Shown here in pieces: positions 53,857-63,214 of a stretch of 64,000 nt of DNA. The notes below the pieces were generated by a model. It was not told the DNA's origin, made no database searches, and worked only from the letters and a program-made list of their open reading frames with translations. The number at the start of each line of letters is the position of its first letter. Positions within the stretch are counted from its first letter, which is position 1. Source of the DNA: Aridibaculum aurantiacum (GTDB lineage Bacteria; Bacteroidota; Bacteroidia; Chitinophagales; Chitinophagaceae); the NCBI RefSeq assembly GCF_017355875.1, contig NZ_JAFEWC010000003.1:873001-937000 (forward strand). The letters run 5' to 3'. The translations under genes were made by a program, and so were the position numbers.

Positions 53857-54624
53857 TCATGGTTCGAAAATTTTCCCTAAGAACTTTATTGTTTCTTCTT
53901 TCACATCACCTGCTTTAGATAGTGCATTGATGTAGGCGCTTCCAATAATGGCGCCATTGGTATAGCGGCAGGCTGCTTCAAAAGTGGATCTGTCTTTTAT
54001 ACCAAATCCTACCAGTACAGGATTTTGAAGTTGCATATCCTGCAAGCGTTGGAAATAGGATTCCTGCTGCGAAATGTCTTTGGTATGTCCCGTGGTAGCA
54101 GTGGAAGACACAGCATAAATAAATCCTGTAGACAATGAATCGATCTTACGAATACGCTCTTCAGAAGTATCGGGTGTTACCAGGAAAATGAAGTCAAGAC
54201 CAAATGCTTTTATGATAGGACCAAACTCATTTTCGTATTCATAAATAGGCAGGTCAGGAAGTATGAGTGCATCTACGCCTACCTCGGCTGCGGTTGCACA
54301 AAATTTAGTAAAGCCATACTGCAGTACAGGGTTCATGTAGCCCATCAGGATAATAGGAGCATTCGTTTCTACCTGCGCCAGTTGTTCAAACAAGGTCTTT
54401 ATGTTCATTCCGTTTTGAAGTGCTACGGAACTGCTTTGCTGTATCACTTCACCGTCAGCCAGCGGGTCGCTGTAGGGCATGCCGATCTCTATAAGGTCAG
54501 CACCATTTTCCTGTAGGGCTTCTATGACATCTATTGTGCTATCAAGCTTAGGAAAGCCTGCAGTGCAGTATACGTTCAGGATGTTCTTTTGTTTCTTTTG
54601 AAATAGCTCCTTGATCCGGCTCAT
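53857..54624 (-). CDS. trpA: Tryptophan synthase alpha chain
   Basis: 255 residues from MSRIKELFQ; the frame is open a further 33 codons into the end of trpB, but similarity starts here. Catalytic Glu in LIEIGMPYSDPLADG and the Asp in the same segment (SDP) are present, as is the active-site loop around FIYAVSSTATTG. It cleaves indole-3-glycerol phosphate to indole for TrpB. Last gene of the trp operon, 23 nt after trpB. Confidence 0.95.
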   Translation of the reverse strand: MSRIKELFQKKQKNILNVYCTAGFPKLDSTIDVIEALQENGADLIEIGMPYSDPLADGEVIQQSSSVALQNGMNIKTLFEQLAQVETNAPIILMGYMNPVLQYGFTKFCATAAEVGVDALILPDLPIYEYENEFGPIIKAFGLDFIFLVTPDTSEERIRKIDSLSTGFIYAVSSTATTGHTKDISQQESYFQRLQDMQLQNPVLVGFGIKDRSTFEAACRYTNGAIIGSAYINALSKAGDVKEETIKFLGKIFEP

Positions 54625-54647
54625 GTATGTTTGGCTTAATGGTCTCT

Positions 54648-55850
54648 TTAATGTTTTTGATCCTGCTTCTGCATTGCATTCATGTAAGTCTGCAGGTCTT
54701 TGTCGCCTCTTCCGCTCAGGCAAATAATTACATTGTCATTAGGTGAAAGCGAGAGTTGTTTTACCGCCCTGAAAGCATGTGCTGTTTCAAGCGCAGGAAT
54801 GATGCCTTCAAGTTTGGCAACCTCAAATGCAGCATCCAGTGCTTCTTCGTCTGTTACACTTAAGAATTGTGCACGACCCGTTTCGAACAAATGTGCATGC
54901 ATAGGTCCAATGCCAGGATAATCAAGACCGGCAGATATGCTATGCGGCTCCACTACCTGTCCATCATCTGTTTGCATTACCAGGCTTTTGCTGCCATGCA
55001 AAATACCTGCACGGCCTAGTTGTGTAGTAGCTGCACTCATGCCACTGTTGATACCAAAACCTGCGGCTTCTACTGCTACCAGTTTTACGGTTTCTTCATC
55101 AATAAAATGATAAAATGCACCTGCTGCATTGCTGCCACCACCTACACAAGCAATCACATGTGAAGGCAGTTCGGAACCAGTCTTCTCTTTCAGTTGATAA
55201 CGCATCTCTTTGCTGATGACACTCTGGAAACGCGCCACCATATCAGGATAAGGATGTGGTCCTACCACGCTGCCGATGATGTAGTGTGTATCATGCCCGC
55301 TGTTGATCCAGCCGCGGATAGCTTCGTTGGTAGCATCTTTTAACGTACGACTTCCACTGGTAGCAGGCACTACAGTAGCACCTAACATACGCATGCGCGC
55401 TACATTTGGCGCCTGGCGTTCTATATCTTTTTCGCCCATGTACACCACGCATTCTATTCCCTTCAGTGCACAAACAGTAGCAGTGGCTACACCATGTTGT
55501 CCTGCTCCGGTCTCTGCTATAATTCGTTTTTTACCCAAACGAATAGCCAGTAATATCTGCCCTATCGTATTGTTGATCTTATGCGCACCAGTATGGCAAA
55601 GGTCTTCACGCTTCAGGTAAATATTTGAGTTGTACTGTTTGCTCAGTCGTTCTGCAAAATAGAGCGGCGTTGGCCTGCCAACATAATCTGCCAGCAGTTG
55701 CTGAAACTCCTGCTGAAACCTGTCTTCGGCCATGATATCTAAATACTGGCTGCGCAACTCTTCTACATTCTTGTGCAACATCTCCGGGATGAATGCACCG
55801 CCATATGCTCCAAAATATCCCTGGTTGTTCGGCTCTTTATGTGATGTCAT
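54648..55850 (-). CDS. trpB: Tryptophan synthase beta chain
   Basis: 400 residues, full length. The PLP lysine sits in [14 protein letters not shown] and the phosphate-binding glycines in [12 protein letters not shown]; the subunit tunnel region is ordinary. It condenses indole with serine to give tryptophan. The gap to trpF upstream is 67 nt and contains GGTTCCTGG-like intergenic words, unlike the tight joins elsewhere in the operon. Confidence 0.96.
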   Translation of the reverse strand: MTSHKEPNNQGYFGAYGGAFIPEMLHKNVEELRSQYLDIMAEDRFQQEFQQLLADYVGRPTPLYFAERLSKQYNSNIYLKREDLCHTGAHKINNTIGQILLAIRLGKKRIIAETGAGQHGVATATVCALKGIECVVYMGEKDIERQAPNVARMRMLGATVVPATSGSRTLKDATNEAIRGWINSGHDTHYIIGSVVGPHPYPDMVARFQSVISKEMRYQLKEKTGSELPSHVIACVGGGSNAAGAFYHFIDEETVKLVAVEAAGFGINSGMSAATTQLGRAGILHGSKSLVMQTDDGQVVEPHSISAGLDYPGIGPMHAHLFETGRAQFLSVTDEEALDAAFEVAKLEGIIPALETAHAFRAVKQLSLSPNDNVIICLSGRGDKDLQTYMNAMQKQDQKH

Positions 55851-55917
55851 GATCGTGTGTTTGCTGGTTTTTAGTTCCTGGTTTCTCGTTTCTTGTTGTT
55901 ATACTACGCTTCACTAC

Positions 55918-56565
55918 TTAGTGTTCCTTAAGGACATGTTGCTGTTTTAGTTCTTGTAAAAACTTACTTATTGCATCCATATCTTTTACTCCGGGTGCTG
56001 TTTCAAAACGGCTGTTGATGTCTATAGCATACAATTTTTCTGCAGCCCCAGATCTTGCAAAAGAAGCAATGGCTTCTACATCTCCGGGTGCTATTCCACC
56101 GCTTAGGAAGAAAGGTTTTGCTATGGTAGTTTGTTCAAAAAATTGCCAGTTGAACTTTTTACCTGTACCACCATATTCTTTACTGGCAGTATCAAATAAC
56201 AGCATATCAGCAGCTGCATATTCATCTGTGGCAGGTGTTTCATCCTTGCCTACATGTAGTGCTTTTACAACAGGAATATGATGCTGCAGTTGTTGGGAAT
56301 ATTCTGCGTCTTCTTTTCCATGTAATTGCACCAGGTCAAGGCCATAAGCTGCTACCTGTTCTAAAACTTCTTCCAGCGGTGCATTTACAAATACACCTAC
56401 TTTTTTCAGTTGCAGTTTTTGAGTGCGTACTTCATCTGCCGATAACTTACCAGCTACATAGCGTGCTGACTTTTCATAGAAGATCATGCCGGCATAATCT
56501 ACACCCAGTTCATCTAACTGGTGCAGTTGTTCGATTGAAGTAATGCCGCAAACCTTAACCTTCAT
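55918..56565 (-). CDS. trpF: Phosphoribosylanthranilate isomerase
   Basis: 215 residues. KVCGIT with the catalytic Cys at the start and the Asp of FDTASKEYGGTGKKFNW; LSGGIAPGDV is the phosphate-binding loop. It converts PRA to CdRP, the substrate of TrpC. It overlaps the end of trpC by 11 nt, indicating translational coupling. Confidence 0.94.
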   Translation of the reverse strand: MKVKVCGITSIEQLHQLDELGVDYAGMIFYEKSARYVAGKLSADEVRTQKLQLKKVGVFVNAPLEEVLEQVAAYGLDLVQLHGKEDAEYSQQLQHHIPVVKALHVGKDETPATDEYAAADMLLFDTASKEYGGTGKKFNWQFFEQTTIAKPFFLSGGIAPGDVEAIASFARSGAAEKLYAIDINSRFETAPGVKDMDAISKFLQELKQQHVLKEH

Positions 56566-57352
56566 CTTCTCGTTCTTTTAGCTCATGTACAAAATTGCCA
56601 AAAGCAAGTGCAGGATCAGGATGCTTCATGAAATTCTCTCCCATCAAAAATCCTTTGAAGCCATGCTTTCTCAATAACAGGATGGTGTTCACATCACTGA
56701 TGCCGCTCTCCGATATCTTCAGTTTTTCTGCTGGTATTTTTGCAGCTAATTCTATGCTGGTATTGATGTCAACCGTGAATGTTTTCAGGTTGCGGTTGTT
56801 CACCCCTACAATGTCTACTTCGTTGCTGATGTGCTCCAGCTCTTCTTCGTTATGTATCTCAAGTAAAACTTCTAATCCATTTCGCTTTGCAAAAAGTGCC
56901 AGCTCTTGCACACGCCTTGGAGATAAGCATGCTGCTATCAATAGTATTGCACTTGCGCCAATAGCCTTGGCTTCTAAGATCTGGTATTCGTCAATGATGA
57001 ATTCTTTACGAAGTATAGGCACATGAACCATTTCACGTGCGTACAGCACATCGTCATTAGTACCACCAAAAAACACTTCGTCTGTGAGAATGGAAATGCC
57101 GGCTGCATAATTATCATAAGCCGTAACAACAGGACCTATCTGCACCTGGTCGTTGATCACTCCTTTAGAAGGTGATTTGCGTTTGAATTCTGCAATGATG
57201 CCTGTACCGCTTTCCACTAACAATGATGTGACAAGCGAATTGCAGGTGCTTTTGAAATAAGGAAAGGATTCCAGTTCGCTCACCGGCACCAGTTCCTTCA
57301 TTTTTGCTACCTCTGCCTTTTTGTTTTCTATTATTCTATCAAGAATGTTCAT
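56555..57352 (-). CDS. trpC: Indole-3-glycerol-phosphate synthase
   Basis: 265 residues. EFKRKSPSKG (active-site Glu and Lys), LRKEFIIDEYQI, GVNNRNL and SESGI are all present. It closes the indole ring from CdRP. Its ATG overlaps the trpD stop by one base (TAATG), and its end overlaps trpF. TrpC and TrpF are separate proteins here, not the fusion known in enterobacteria. Confidence 0.95.
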   Translation of the reverse strand: MNILDRIIENKKAEVAKMKELVPVSELESFPYFKSTCNSLVTSLLVESGTGIIAEFKRKSPSKGVINDQVQIGPVVTAYDNYAAGISILTDEVFFGGTNDDVLYAREMVHVPILRKEFIIDEYQILEAKAIGASAILLIAACLSPRRVQELALFAKRNGLEVLLEIHNEEELEHISNEVDIVGVNNRNLKTFTVDINTSIELAAKIPAEKLKISESGISDVNTILLLRKHGFKGFLMGENFMKHPDPALAFGNFVHELKEREDEG

Positions 57353-58353
57353 TAGGCTGTTTTTTGCATGCTGATCAATTGTTGGAAACAGTTATAAGCT
57401 TTGCCGCTTTCCAGGCTTTCGATTGCTGCATCAAAAGCATCATTATAACTTTTATAATTACCTGTAGAGTGCAAAGCCATTGCCGCGTTGGCAAATACCA
57501 CTGAGCTCTGTGCCCATGAGCCTTCGCCTTTCAAAATTTTGACAAATAATTTAGCCGCTTCTGTTATTGAGTTGCCGCCATATATATCCTGCGGCTGAAC
57601 CATACGCTTTCCAACCTGTTCAGGTGTCATCACTTTTTCACCTTTGTTGGTTATCACTTTCGTGTCGTCGGTAAGCGATATTTCATCGTAGCCATCAAGG
57701 CTGTGAATGATGGTGAATGGCTTGCCGGTTTGCTGCAGCATATAGTTGTAGATGCGCGCCATCTCAAGATTGTAAACGCCTACCAGCTGGTATTCCGGCA
57801 GTGCAGGATTTACCAATGGACCAAGCATATTGAAGAAGGTTCTAACGCCAAGATTTTTACGAATGGTTCCTACAGCTTTTAAAGCAGGGTGGAAGAGGGG
57901 TGCATGCAGGAAACAGATATTTGCAATTTCTACTTCTTCCAATAATTGAGCATTGTCATTTTTGAAAACGTATCCCAGCTCCTGCATTACGTTAGAAGCG
58001 CCGCTGATAGATGTTACTCCGTAATTGCCATGCTTTACCACTTTCTGCCCGGTGCCTGCCACTATGAAACAAGAAAGCGTTGAAATGTTGAAGGTGTTCT
58101 TACCATCGCCGCCGGTACCTACTATGTCAAGTACCTTGTGCCCGTTCATATCCACCTTTACACAAAGCTCCAGCAGTGCATCGCGGAAACCTTGCAGCTC
58201 TTCGATGGTAATGCTGCGCATGAGGTAGATGGTCATGAACGATGTGATCTCGTGCTCGTTGTACAAGCCGGCAGAAATATTCCGCAGCACTTCTTTAGCC
58301 TCTGCGCGGGATAATGTTTTATGTTCGAAAAGCTTTTGTAATATCTTCTTCAT
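57352..58353 (-). CDS. trpD: Anthranilate phosphoribosyltransferase
   Basis: 333 residues. GTGGDGKNTFNIST and KHGNYGVTS bind PRPP and Mg; the N-terminal helical domain and the FFNMLGPLVNPA segment are normal. It transfers phosphoribose to anthranilate. It lies 51 nt after trpG and joins trpC through TAATG. Confidence 0.95.
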   Translation of the reverse strand: MKKILQKLFEHKTLSRAEAKEVLRNISAGLYNEHEITSFMTIYLMRSITIEELQGFRDALLELCVKVDMNGHKVLDIVGTGGDGKNTFNISTLSCFIVAGTGQKVVKHGNYGVTSISGASNVMQELGYVFKNDNAQLLEEVEIANICFLHAPLFHPALKAVGTIRKNLGVRTFFNMLGPLVNPALPEYQLVGVYNLEMARIYNYMLQQTGKPFTIIHSLDGYDEISLTDDTKVITNKGEKVMTPEQVGKRMVQPQDIYGGNSITEAAKLFVKILKGEGSWAQSSVVFANAAMALHSTGNYKSYNDAFDAAIESLESGKAYNCFQQLISMQKTA

Positions 58354-58404
58354 TTCGTAGTACGCGTTGTTGTGGTAAATGAGATTGATGTGTTGTGCAG
58401 GTGA

Positions 58405-58983
58405 TTATTTCTCAAGCCAGTTCTTCAATATCTTCTCGCCATCAGGTGTCAAAATACTTTCCGGGTGAAATTGTACACCCTGTACATCAAACTCTTTGTG
58501 CTGCATTGCCATTACCAGGTTGTTATCATCTACGGCTGTAATTTCCAGTTGTTCAGGGAAATCTTCATTGGCAACTATCCAACTATGATAGCGGCCTACT
58601 TCAAAAGTCTTAGGTAAACCTTTGAACAATGGATGCTCACCAGCAACTGAGGGTGTCAGGCGAACAGGAGTAGCAATGCCATGATAGACCGTATCCAAAT
58701 TTACCAGCTTACCTCCAAAAACTTCACCAATAGCCTGGTGTCCCAGGCAAACACCTAATATTGATTTTGTAGCTGCATACTTCCTGATCACATCCAGTAG
58801 CAGTCCTGCTTCCGATGGGATCCCCGGGCCGGGAGAAAGGATGATCTTATCGTACTCACCGATCTTTTCCAGCGTTACCTGGTCGTTGCGGTATACATCT
58901 ACTTTTGTATTTGTGATCTTCTCAACCAGGTGTACCAGGTTGTATGTAAAGCTGTCGTAGTTATCAATTATCAGGATCTTCAT
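58405..58983 (-). CDS. trpG: Anthranilate synthase glutaminase subunit
   Basis: 192 residues. The triad is intact: the Cys of GVCLGHQAIGE, and the His and Glu of VQFHPESILT; the oxyanion loop SPGPGIPSEAG is present. It supplies ammonia to TrpE. Between it and trpE lie 170 bp of A-rich word repeats (58984-59153), so coupling to trpE is loose. Confidence 0.94.
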   Translation of the reverse strand: MKILIIDNYDSFTYNLVHLVEKITNTKVDVYRNDQVTLEKIGEYDKIILSPGPGIPSEAGLLLDVIRKYAATKSILGVCLGHQAIGEVFGGKLVNLDTVYHGIATPVRLTPSVAGEHPLFKGLPKTFEVGRYHSWIVANEDFPEQLEITAVDDNNLVMAMQHKEFDVQGVQFHPESILTPDGEKILKNWLEK

Positions 58984-59153
58984 GGTTCTTAGTCAATGGT
59001 CAATGGTCAATAGTGAAAAGTCAAAAATCAAAAATCAAAAGGCGGTTGTTCTTGGTGGGGGACTATGGCTTGGGAAAATCTAAAATCTAAAATCCGAAAT
59101 CTGCAATCGCCAATCTCAAAATCCCCAAATCCCAAAATCCCAAAATCGTCGTT
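58984..59153. repeat. Low-complexity spacer inside the trp operon
   Basis: CAATGGTCAATAG, TCAAAAATCAAAAATC, AAATCTAAAATCTAAAATC and CCCAAAATCCCAAAATC words in drifted tandem. No gene or terminator is visible. Its place inside an operon between trpE and trpG is unusual. Confidence 0.6.
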
Positions 59154-60581
59154 CTATTCTTCAATGTCCCCCGCTCTTTCTACTGCCTTTTTCAATGCGT
59201 TCAATTTATTGTTTACTTCCTGCAGTTCGCTGGTAGGATTGGATGCTGCTACCACTCCGGCGCCGGCCTGAGAGTACAAGGTGTTGCCTTTGCTCAAAAA
59301 TGAGCGTATCATGATAGCATGGTTTACATCACCATCAAAACCTATCACACCAATGGCACCACCATAAAATCCACGCGGTGTTGGCTCCAGTTCTTTTATG
59401 ATCTGCATGGCTCTAACTTTAGGCGCGCCACTCAGCGTACCTGCTGGAAAAGTAGATGCTAACAGTTCAAAAGGATTGCTATCTGCCTGCACCGTTCCCT
59501 GCACTTCGCTTACAAGGTGAATGACATGCGAGTAGTAGTGCACCTTGCGAAAGCTCGACACTTTCACATCGGAGGCATGGCGGCTAAGATCGTTGCGGGC
59601 AAGATCCACCAGCATTACATGCTCAGCATTCTCCTTTGGATCTTCTAATAATTTTGCGGCCAATTGCTCATCCTGCTCATCATTACCAGTGCGCTTAAAT
59701 GTTCCGGCAATAGGGTGAACAACGGCTTTGTTTTTATTGATCACCAGCTGGCTCTCCGGAGAGGAACCCATTAGGCGATAATCGATGTAATCAAAATAAA
59801 ACAGGTAAGGACTTGGATTGACGGTACGCAGCGCACGGTATACGTTGAACTCATCACCAGTAAATTGCTGGCTAAAGCGGCGGCTCAATACCACCTGGAA
59901 AACATCGCCGCGATGACAGCTGCTGATGCCTTTCTTCACCATTTCTATATAAGCCTCATCAGTCATGTTTGATGTTTCTTCTCCTTTGGCTTCAAAAGGA
60001 TAGGACGGCACATCTTTACTGCGTATCAGCGAAAGAATAGCCTCCCTGTCACTCTCCAGTCCGGCAATTTTGTTCTCGCATAGGTACAGTTCATCTTTAA
60101 AATGATTGATGGCGACCACGTATTGGTACATACGGTAGCGCATCAGCGGAATAGCAGTTTCTGTATCTGAAGTATCTTTTTCAAAATGCTTTGCTACTCC
60201 TTCTTCAAAAAACTGGATGGCATCAAAAGTGGTATAACCAAACAGACCTTGTGCTACCGGTATTTCGCATTTGCTTACCGGCTGAAACCGCTGTAAGAAC
60301 TGGTGCAGCTCGTTTACCACAGCCTGCTTGCCCGACAGCTTCTTGCGGATTACCGGCTCGTTCGGGTACTTAAACTCGAATGACTTGTTATCGGTAACTT
60401 CTATACCAGCTATAGGTTGAATACAGATGAACGAGAAGTTGTTTTCGCTTGCATGGAAATCTGTGCTTTCCAGCAGCACGCTGCCCGGGAAGCGGTCGCG
60501 TAGCCGCAGGTAAATGCCAACGGGCGTATATACATCGGCCAGCATTTTTTTACAATCCGTTTCTACTTGTATTGGTCTCAT
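59154..60581 (-). CDS. trpE: Anthranilate synthase component I
   Basis: 475 residues. Chorismate-binding domain features: RLMGSSPESQLV, HPIAGTFKRTG, HVMLVDLARNDL and AGTLSGAPKVRAMQI. The N-terminal part contains LLES (in SVLLESTDFH), the tryptophan feedback site of TrpE proteins. First structural gene of the operon, about 50 nt after the attenuator hairpin. Confidence 0.95.
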   Translation of the reverse strand: MRPIQVETDCKKMLADVYTPVGIYLRLRDRFPGSVLLESTDFHASENNFSFICIQPIAGIEVTDNKSFEFKYPNEPVIRKKLSGKQAVVNELHQFLQRFQPVSKCEIPVAQGLFGYTTFDAIQFFEEGVAKHFEKDTSDTETAIPLMRYRMYQYVVAINHFKDELYLCENKIAGLESDREAILSLIRSKDVPSYPFEAKGEETSNMTDEAYIEMVKKGISSCHRGDVFQVVLSRRFSQQFTGDEFNVYRALRTVNPSPYLFYFDYIDYRLMGSSPESQLVINKNKAVVHPIAGTFKRTGNDEQDEQLAAKLLEDPKENAEHVMLVDLARNDLSRHASDVKVSSFRKVHYYSHVIHLVSEVQGTVQADSNPFELLASTFPAGTLSGAPKVRAMQIIKELEPTPRGFYGGAIGVIGFDGDVNHAIMIRSFLSKGNTLYSQAGAGVVAASNPTSELQEVNNKLNALKKAVERAGDIEE

Positions 60582-60631
60582 GCCTGTTATTGTAAATTTT
60601 TAATCCAGTTCTGCTTTCTCTTCCTGCAAAC

Positions 60632-60657
60632 AAAAAACCCCAGCTTCTGCCGGGGTT
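60632..60657 (-). terminator. trp attenuator terminator hairpin
   Basis: Minus strand: AACCCCGGC, loop AGAA, GCTGGGGTT, then six T. The stem has one G-U wobble. It lies between the leader peptide and trpE. Its 5' half ACCCCGG can instead pair with CCGGGGT at the end of the leader reading frame. Confidence 0.85.
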
Positions 60658-60690
60658 GAATATTGTGATACATCAATTGTAATAACACAG

Positions 60691-60747
60691 CTACCCCGGG
60701 AAGGAGAAGATGTGCCACCAATTGTTTTGTAGAGAAATTGCTTTCAT
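60691..60747 (-). CDS. trpL: trp leader peptide (18 residues, tandem Trp codons)
   Basis: A short minus-strand frame MKAISLQNNWWHIFSFPG with adjacent Trp codons at positions 10-11, ending with TAG at 60691-60693. The last codons (CCG GGG TAG) overlap the CCGGGGT segment that can pair with the 5' half of the terminator. Ribosomes stalled at the Trp codons would leave that segment free and prevent termination. Ribosomes reaching the stop codon would cover it and let the terminator form. The layout is therefore that of classical ribosome-mediated attenuation of trpEGDCFBA. Confidence 0.8.
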   Translation of the reverse strand: MKAISLQNNWWHIFSFPG

Positions 60748-60754
60748 TGTGCTG

Positions 60755-60762
60755 CAAATATG
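60755..60762 (-). promoter_or_regulatory. Candidate -7 element of the trp operon
   Basis: Minus strand reads CATATTTG, 7 of 8 matches to TAnnTTTG, 7 nt before the leader ATG. An A/T-rich block lies further upstream. The remaining sequence up to the divergent gene at 61032 shows no other feature. Confidence 0.5.
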
Positions 60763-61031
60763 GGTGAGATTTTTAGTTTGAAAAAATATTTTCTGCTGCA
60801 GATGTTAAAGCCACTGAAAATGTGGAGGCCGCGCCGCTATTGGATCTTCACAGTTGCGCGTCTTGTTGATGCATAGGCTGTAGGTAATGTGCATTCAGTG
60901 AACAAAGTAGATGCATAAATTTTCTTCCACTTTTATAGCGCGTAATAAAAACGGCTTGCAAGACAACATTTACTTTGGTACGCGGTTACGCTGTTTGTTG
61001 GAACATTCGTTTCAACCACGAACTTCGCGGG

Positions 61032-62084
61032 ATGCAGGAAAAGGAATTGATCATTATTGGTGGCGGATTGAGTGGACTGACATTAGCCTACCTGTTGCAG
61101 AAACCAGGAATAGAGAGTTTGATACTGGAAGCCTCACCACGATTGGGAGGAAGGATACAAACCGTAAAAGGAAAGTTAGGAACGCCTTTAGAAATGGGTG
61201 CAACCTGGTTTGCTGATAAACATCGGCATCTAACATCTTTGGTGAATGAACTGCAATTACAGAAGTACCCGCAGTACTCCAAAGGCATAGCCTTATTTCA
61301 AACAAAATCATTTGAGCCACCGCAGCAGTTCTTTGTGCCTGAAGCAGAAGAACCATCTTATAGAATAGCTGGCGGTACGCAAGTGCTTACGGATACTTTA
61401 GTAGAAAAATTAAACGGCAGTGCTATTCGTCTCAATGCTAAAGTGACTGCTGTAAGAGCTATAGAAAATGCTTTGGTAGTAGAATTAGCAGATGGTGAAG
61501 AATTAAGAGCAGGTAAGGTTGTAATCTGTATTCCGCCGCAATTAGCTGCCACTCAAATACAGTTTGAACCAGGGTTGCCAGTTGACCTGCGTAGCATTTT
61601 ACCAACCGTGCAGACATGGATGGCTGGAGCTATCAAATTTACCATAGAATATGAGCAACCATTCTGGCGGATGAATGGCTATTCAGGTATGCTTTACAGC
61701 CATGCAGATATCGTAGTAGAAATGTATGACCACACAAATTTTGAAGAAAACAAGTATGGTTTTACAGGCTTTTTGAATGGTGGTGCCGCAGGTTTTAGCC
61801 AGGAGGTTCGCAAAGAGAATGTGCTGCGACAACTGGTAGGTTTATTAGGCGAAGAAGCCGGCAATCCTACAGCCTATTTTGATAAAGTTTGGAATGATGA
61901 ATTTATAGTGGCCGGTTCTCCCTTGATTGAACGCCCACACCAGAATAATGGCCACCCATTATTGCAGGAATCATATATGGACGGAAAACTATTTTTCGGC
62001 GCAACGGAAACAGCAACAGTATTTCCTGGTTATATGGAAGGAGCCATAGAGGCTGCAGCCAGGATAGCCGATCAAATTCTTTAA
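61032..62084 (+). CDS. FAD-dependent amine-oxidase-fold oxidoreductase
   Basis: 350 residues from ATG 61032 (MQEKELIIIGGG); the upstream frame is not protein-like. Dinucleotide motif IIIGGGLSGLTLAYLL (about 6-21), then EASPRLGGRIQTV (the GG-R-x-x-T/S motif that contacts FAD) and the C-terminal FAD site LFFGATETATVFPGYMEGA. The family holds monoamine oxidases, phytoene desaturases and protoporphyrinogen oxidases. The substrate here is unknown, and the protein is shorter than most MAO-type enzymes. Divergent from the trp operon, with about 285 bp between the start codons. Confidence 0.85.
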   Translation: MQEKELIIIGGGLSGLTLAYLLQKPGIESLILEASPRLGGRIQTVKGKLGTPLEMGATWFADKHRHLTSLVNELQLQKYPQYSKGIALFQTKSFEPPQQFFVPEAEEPSYRIAGGTQVLTDTLVEKLNGSAIRLNAKVTAVRAIENALVVELADGEELRAGKVVICIPPQLAATQIQFEPGLPVDLRSILPTVQTWMAGAIKFTIEYEQPFWRMNGYSGMLYSHADIVVEMYDHTNFEENKYGFTGFLNGGAAGFSQEVRKENVLRQLVGLLGEEAGNPTAYFDKVWNDEFIVAGSPLIERPHQNNGHPLLQESYMDGKLFFGATETATVFPGYMEGAIEAAARIADQIL

Positions 62085-62248
62085 ATGCATGCATAAGTAA
62101 CCCTCTCTTATTCGTCCCTTGCCGGTTATTTTTGCTCTAAATATAGATGAGCGGTAAATGCTGCTATGGCATTGTACTGACATTTGTAACCTGAACTAAC
62201 CGTTATACACTGGCTTGCAAATTTCCTCATATCGTCCTTGCCTTCATC

Positions 62249-63214
62249 ATGATGCTGCTTGCACATGCAGCCCTGGCTGATCCTGGTAAACCTTTACCAA
62301 CGTCACCAGTATACAAGATCAAGAACACAGAGATCGAGGTAAATTATACACCTGATCCTAGGAACAGAACGGATAGCACGGGCAATATCATTCCTTTTAC
62401 AAAGGTTGGCAACCTGATCATCATTAAAGCCACTGTAGATACTATACAGGGAAACTTCATCCTGGATACGGGTGCGCCTCACCTGGTGCTCAATCAAACA
62501 TATTTCAGGCATTACACCACCAGTACCGATCCTGATATGATGCAAACAGGCATAACCGGTGTGGGAGCTGGAATTGCAAAAGCAACCATTAAGATGTTGC
62601 AGGTAGGCAGTTTTGATTATGCTAAATGCGAAGCTGATCTTATTAGCCTGGGTCATCTTGAAAATAGCAAAGGCATCAGGATACTTGGCTTGCTGGGCAT
62701 GTCACTCTTCAGGCAATGTGAAATGATGATCGATTACGAGAACAGTGTTATTCGATTGTGCTATATCAACAGGAGAGGAGCCCGCAACTTCAAGAGTGAA
62801 TTGTTTAATGGCACCGACACGTATACGGAAGTGCCCATTGAAATGCTGGATAGCAGGATAACAGTAAGCACAGAGATGGCAGGCAAAAATCTAAAGTTCA
62901 TTATAGATAGCGGTGCCGAAACCAATATTCTTGACAACAAATTGCCGGGCAAGGTGATGGATAATTTCGTGATTACAGGGCGAGTGATGCTGGCTGGTAC
63001 CGGCAATAAAAAAGTGGAAGCAGTATCCGGCGACCTTGCCGAAATGAAGATCGGTCCTGTTTCTATTGGAACATTGCCCGTTGTCATAACTAATCTGGAG
63101 AAAACATGTTTCTTTTACGGCGGCTGTATCAATGGCATCCTTGGGTTCGAATACCTGTCGCTACGGAAATTGGCCTTTAACTTTGTGAGCAACAAAATGT
63201 ATATATGGAAGTAA
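62249..63214 (+). CDS. Retropepsin-like aspartyl protease
   Basis: 321 residues with two aspartyl-protease half sites: FILDTGAPH (D73) and FIIDSGAETN (D220), each followed by a hydrophobic-hydrophobic-G strand, as in single-chain bacterial pepsin-like proteins. A short signal peptide ends ALADPG. The hydrophobic stretch in fact extends upstream in frame (ending with HIVLAFI before the ATG), so the true start could be a non-ATG codon further 5'. Probably periplasmic. It overlaps the next gene by 10 nt. Confidence 0.78.
   Translation: MMLLAHAALADPGKPLPTSPVYKIKNTEIEVNYTPDPRNRTDSTGNIIPFTKVGNLIIIKATVDTIQGNFILDTGAPHLVLNQTYFRHYTTSTDPDMMQTGITGVGAGIAKATIKMLQVGSFDYAKCEADLISLGHLENSKGIRILGLLGMSLFRQCEMMIDYENSVIRLCYINRRGARNFKSELFNGTDTYTEVPIEMLDSRITVSTEMAGKNLKFIIDSGAETNILDNKLPGKVMDNFVITGRVMLAGTGNKKVEAVSGDLAEMKIGPVSIGTLPVVITNLEKTCFFYGGCINGILGFEYLSLRKLAFNFVSNKMYIWK

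Noticed and set aside
53615-53880. 63-codon frame and tail sequence between the SRAP gene and trpA
   Set aside because: It is word-type intergenic text (AATCATGG, TCAAATCC) and overlaps the trpA end.
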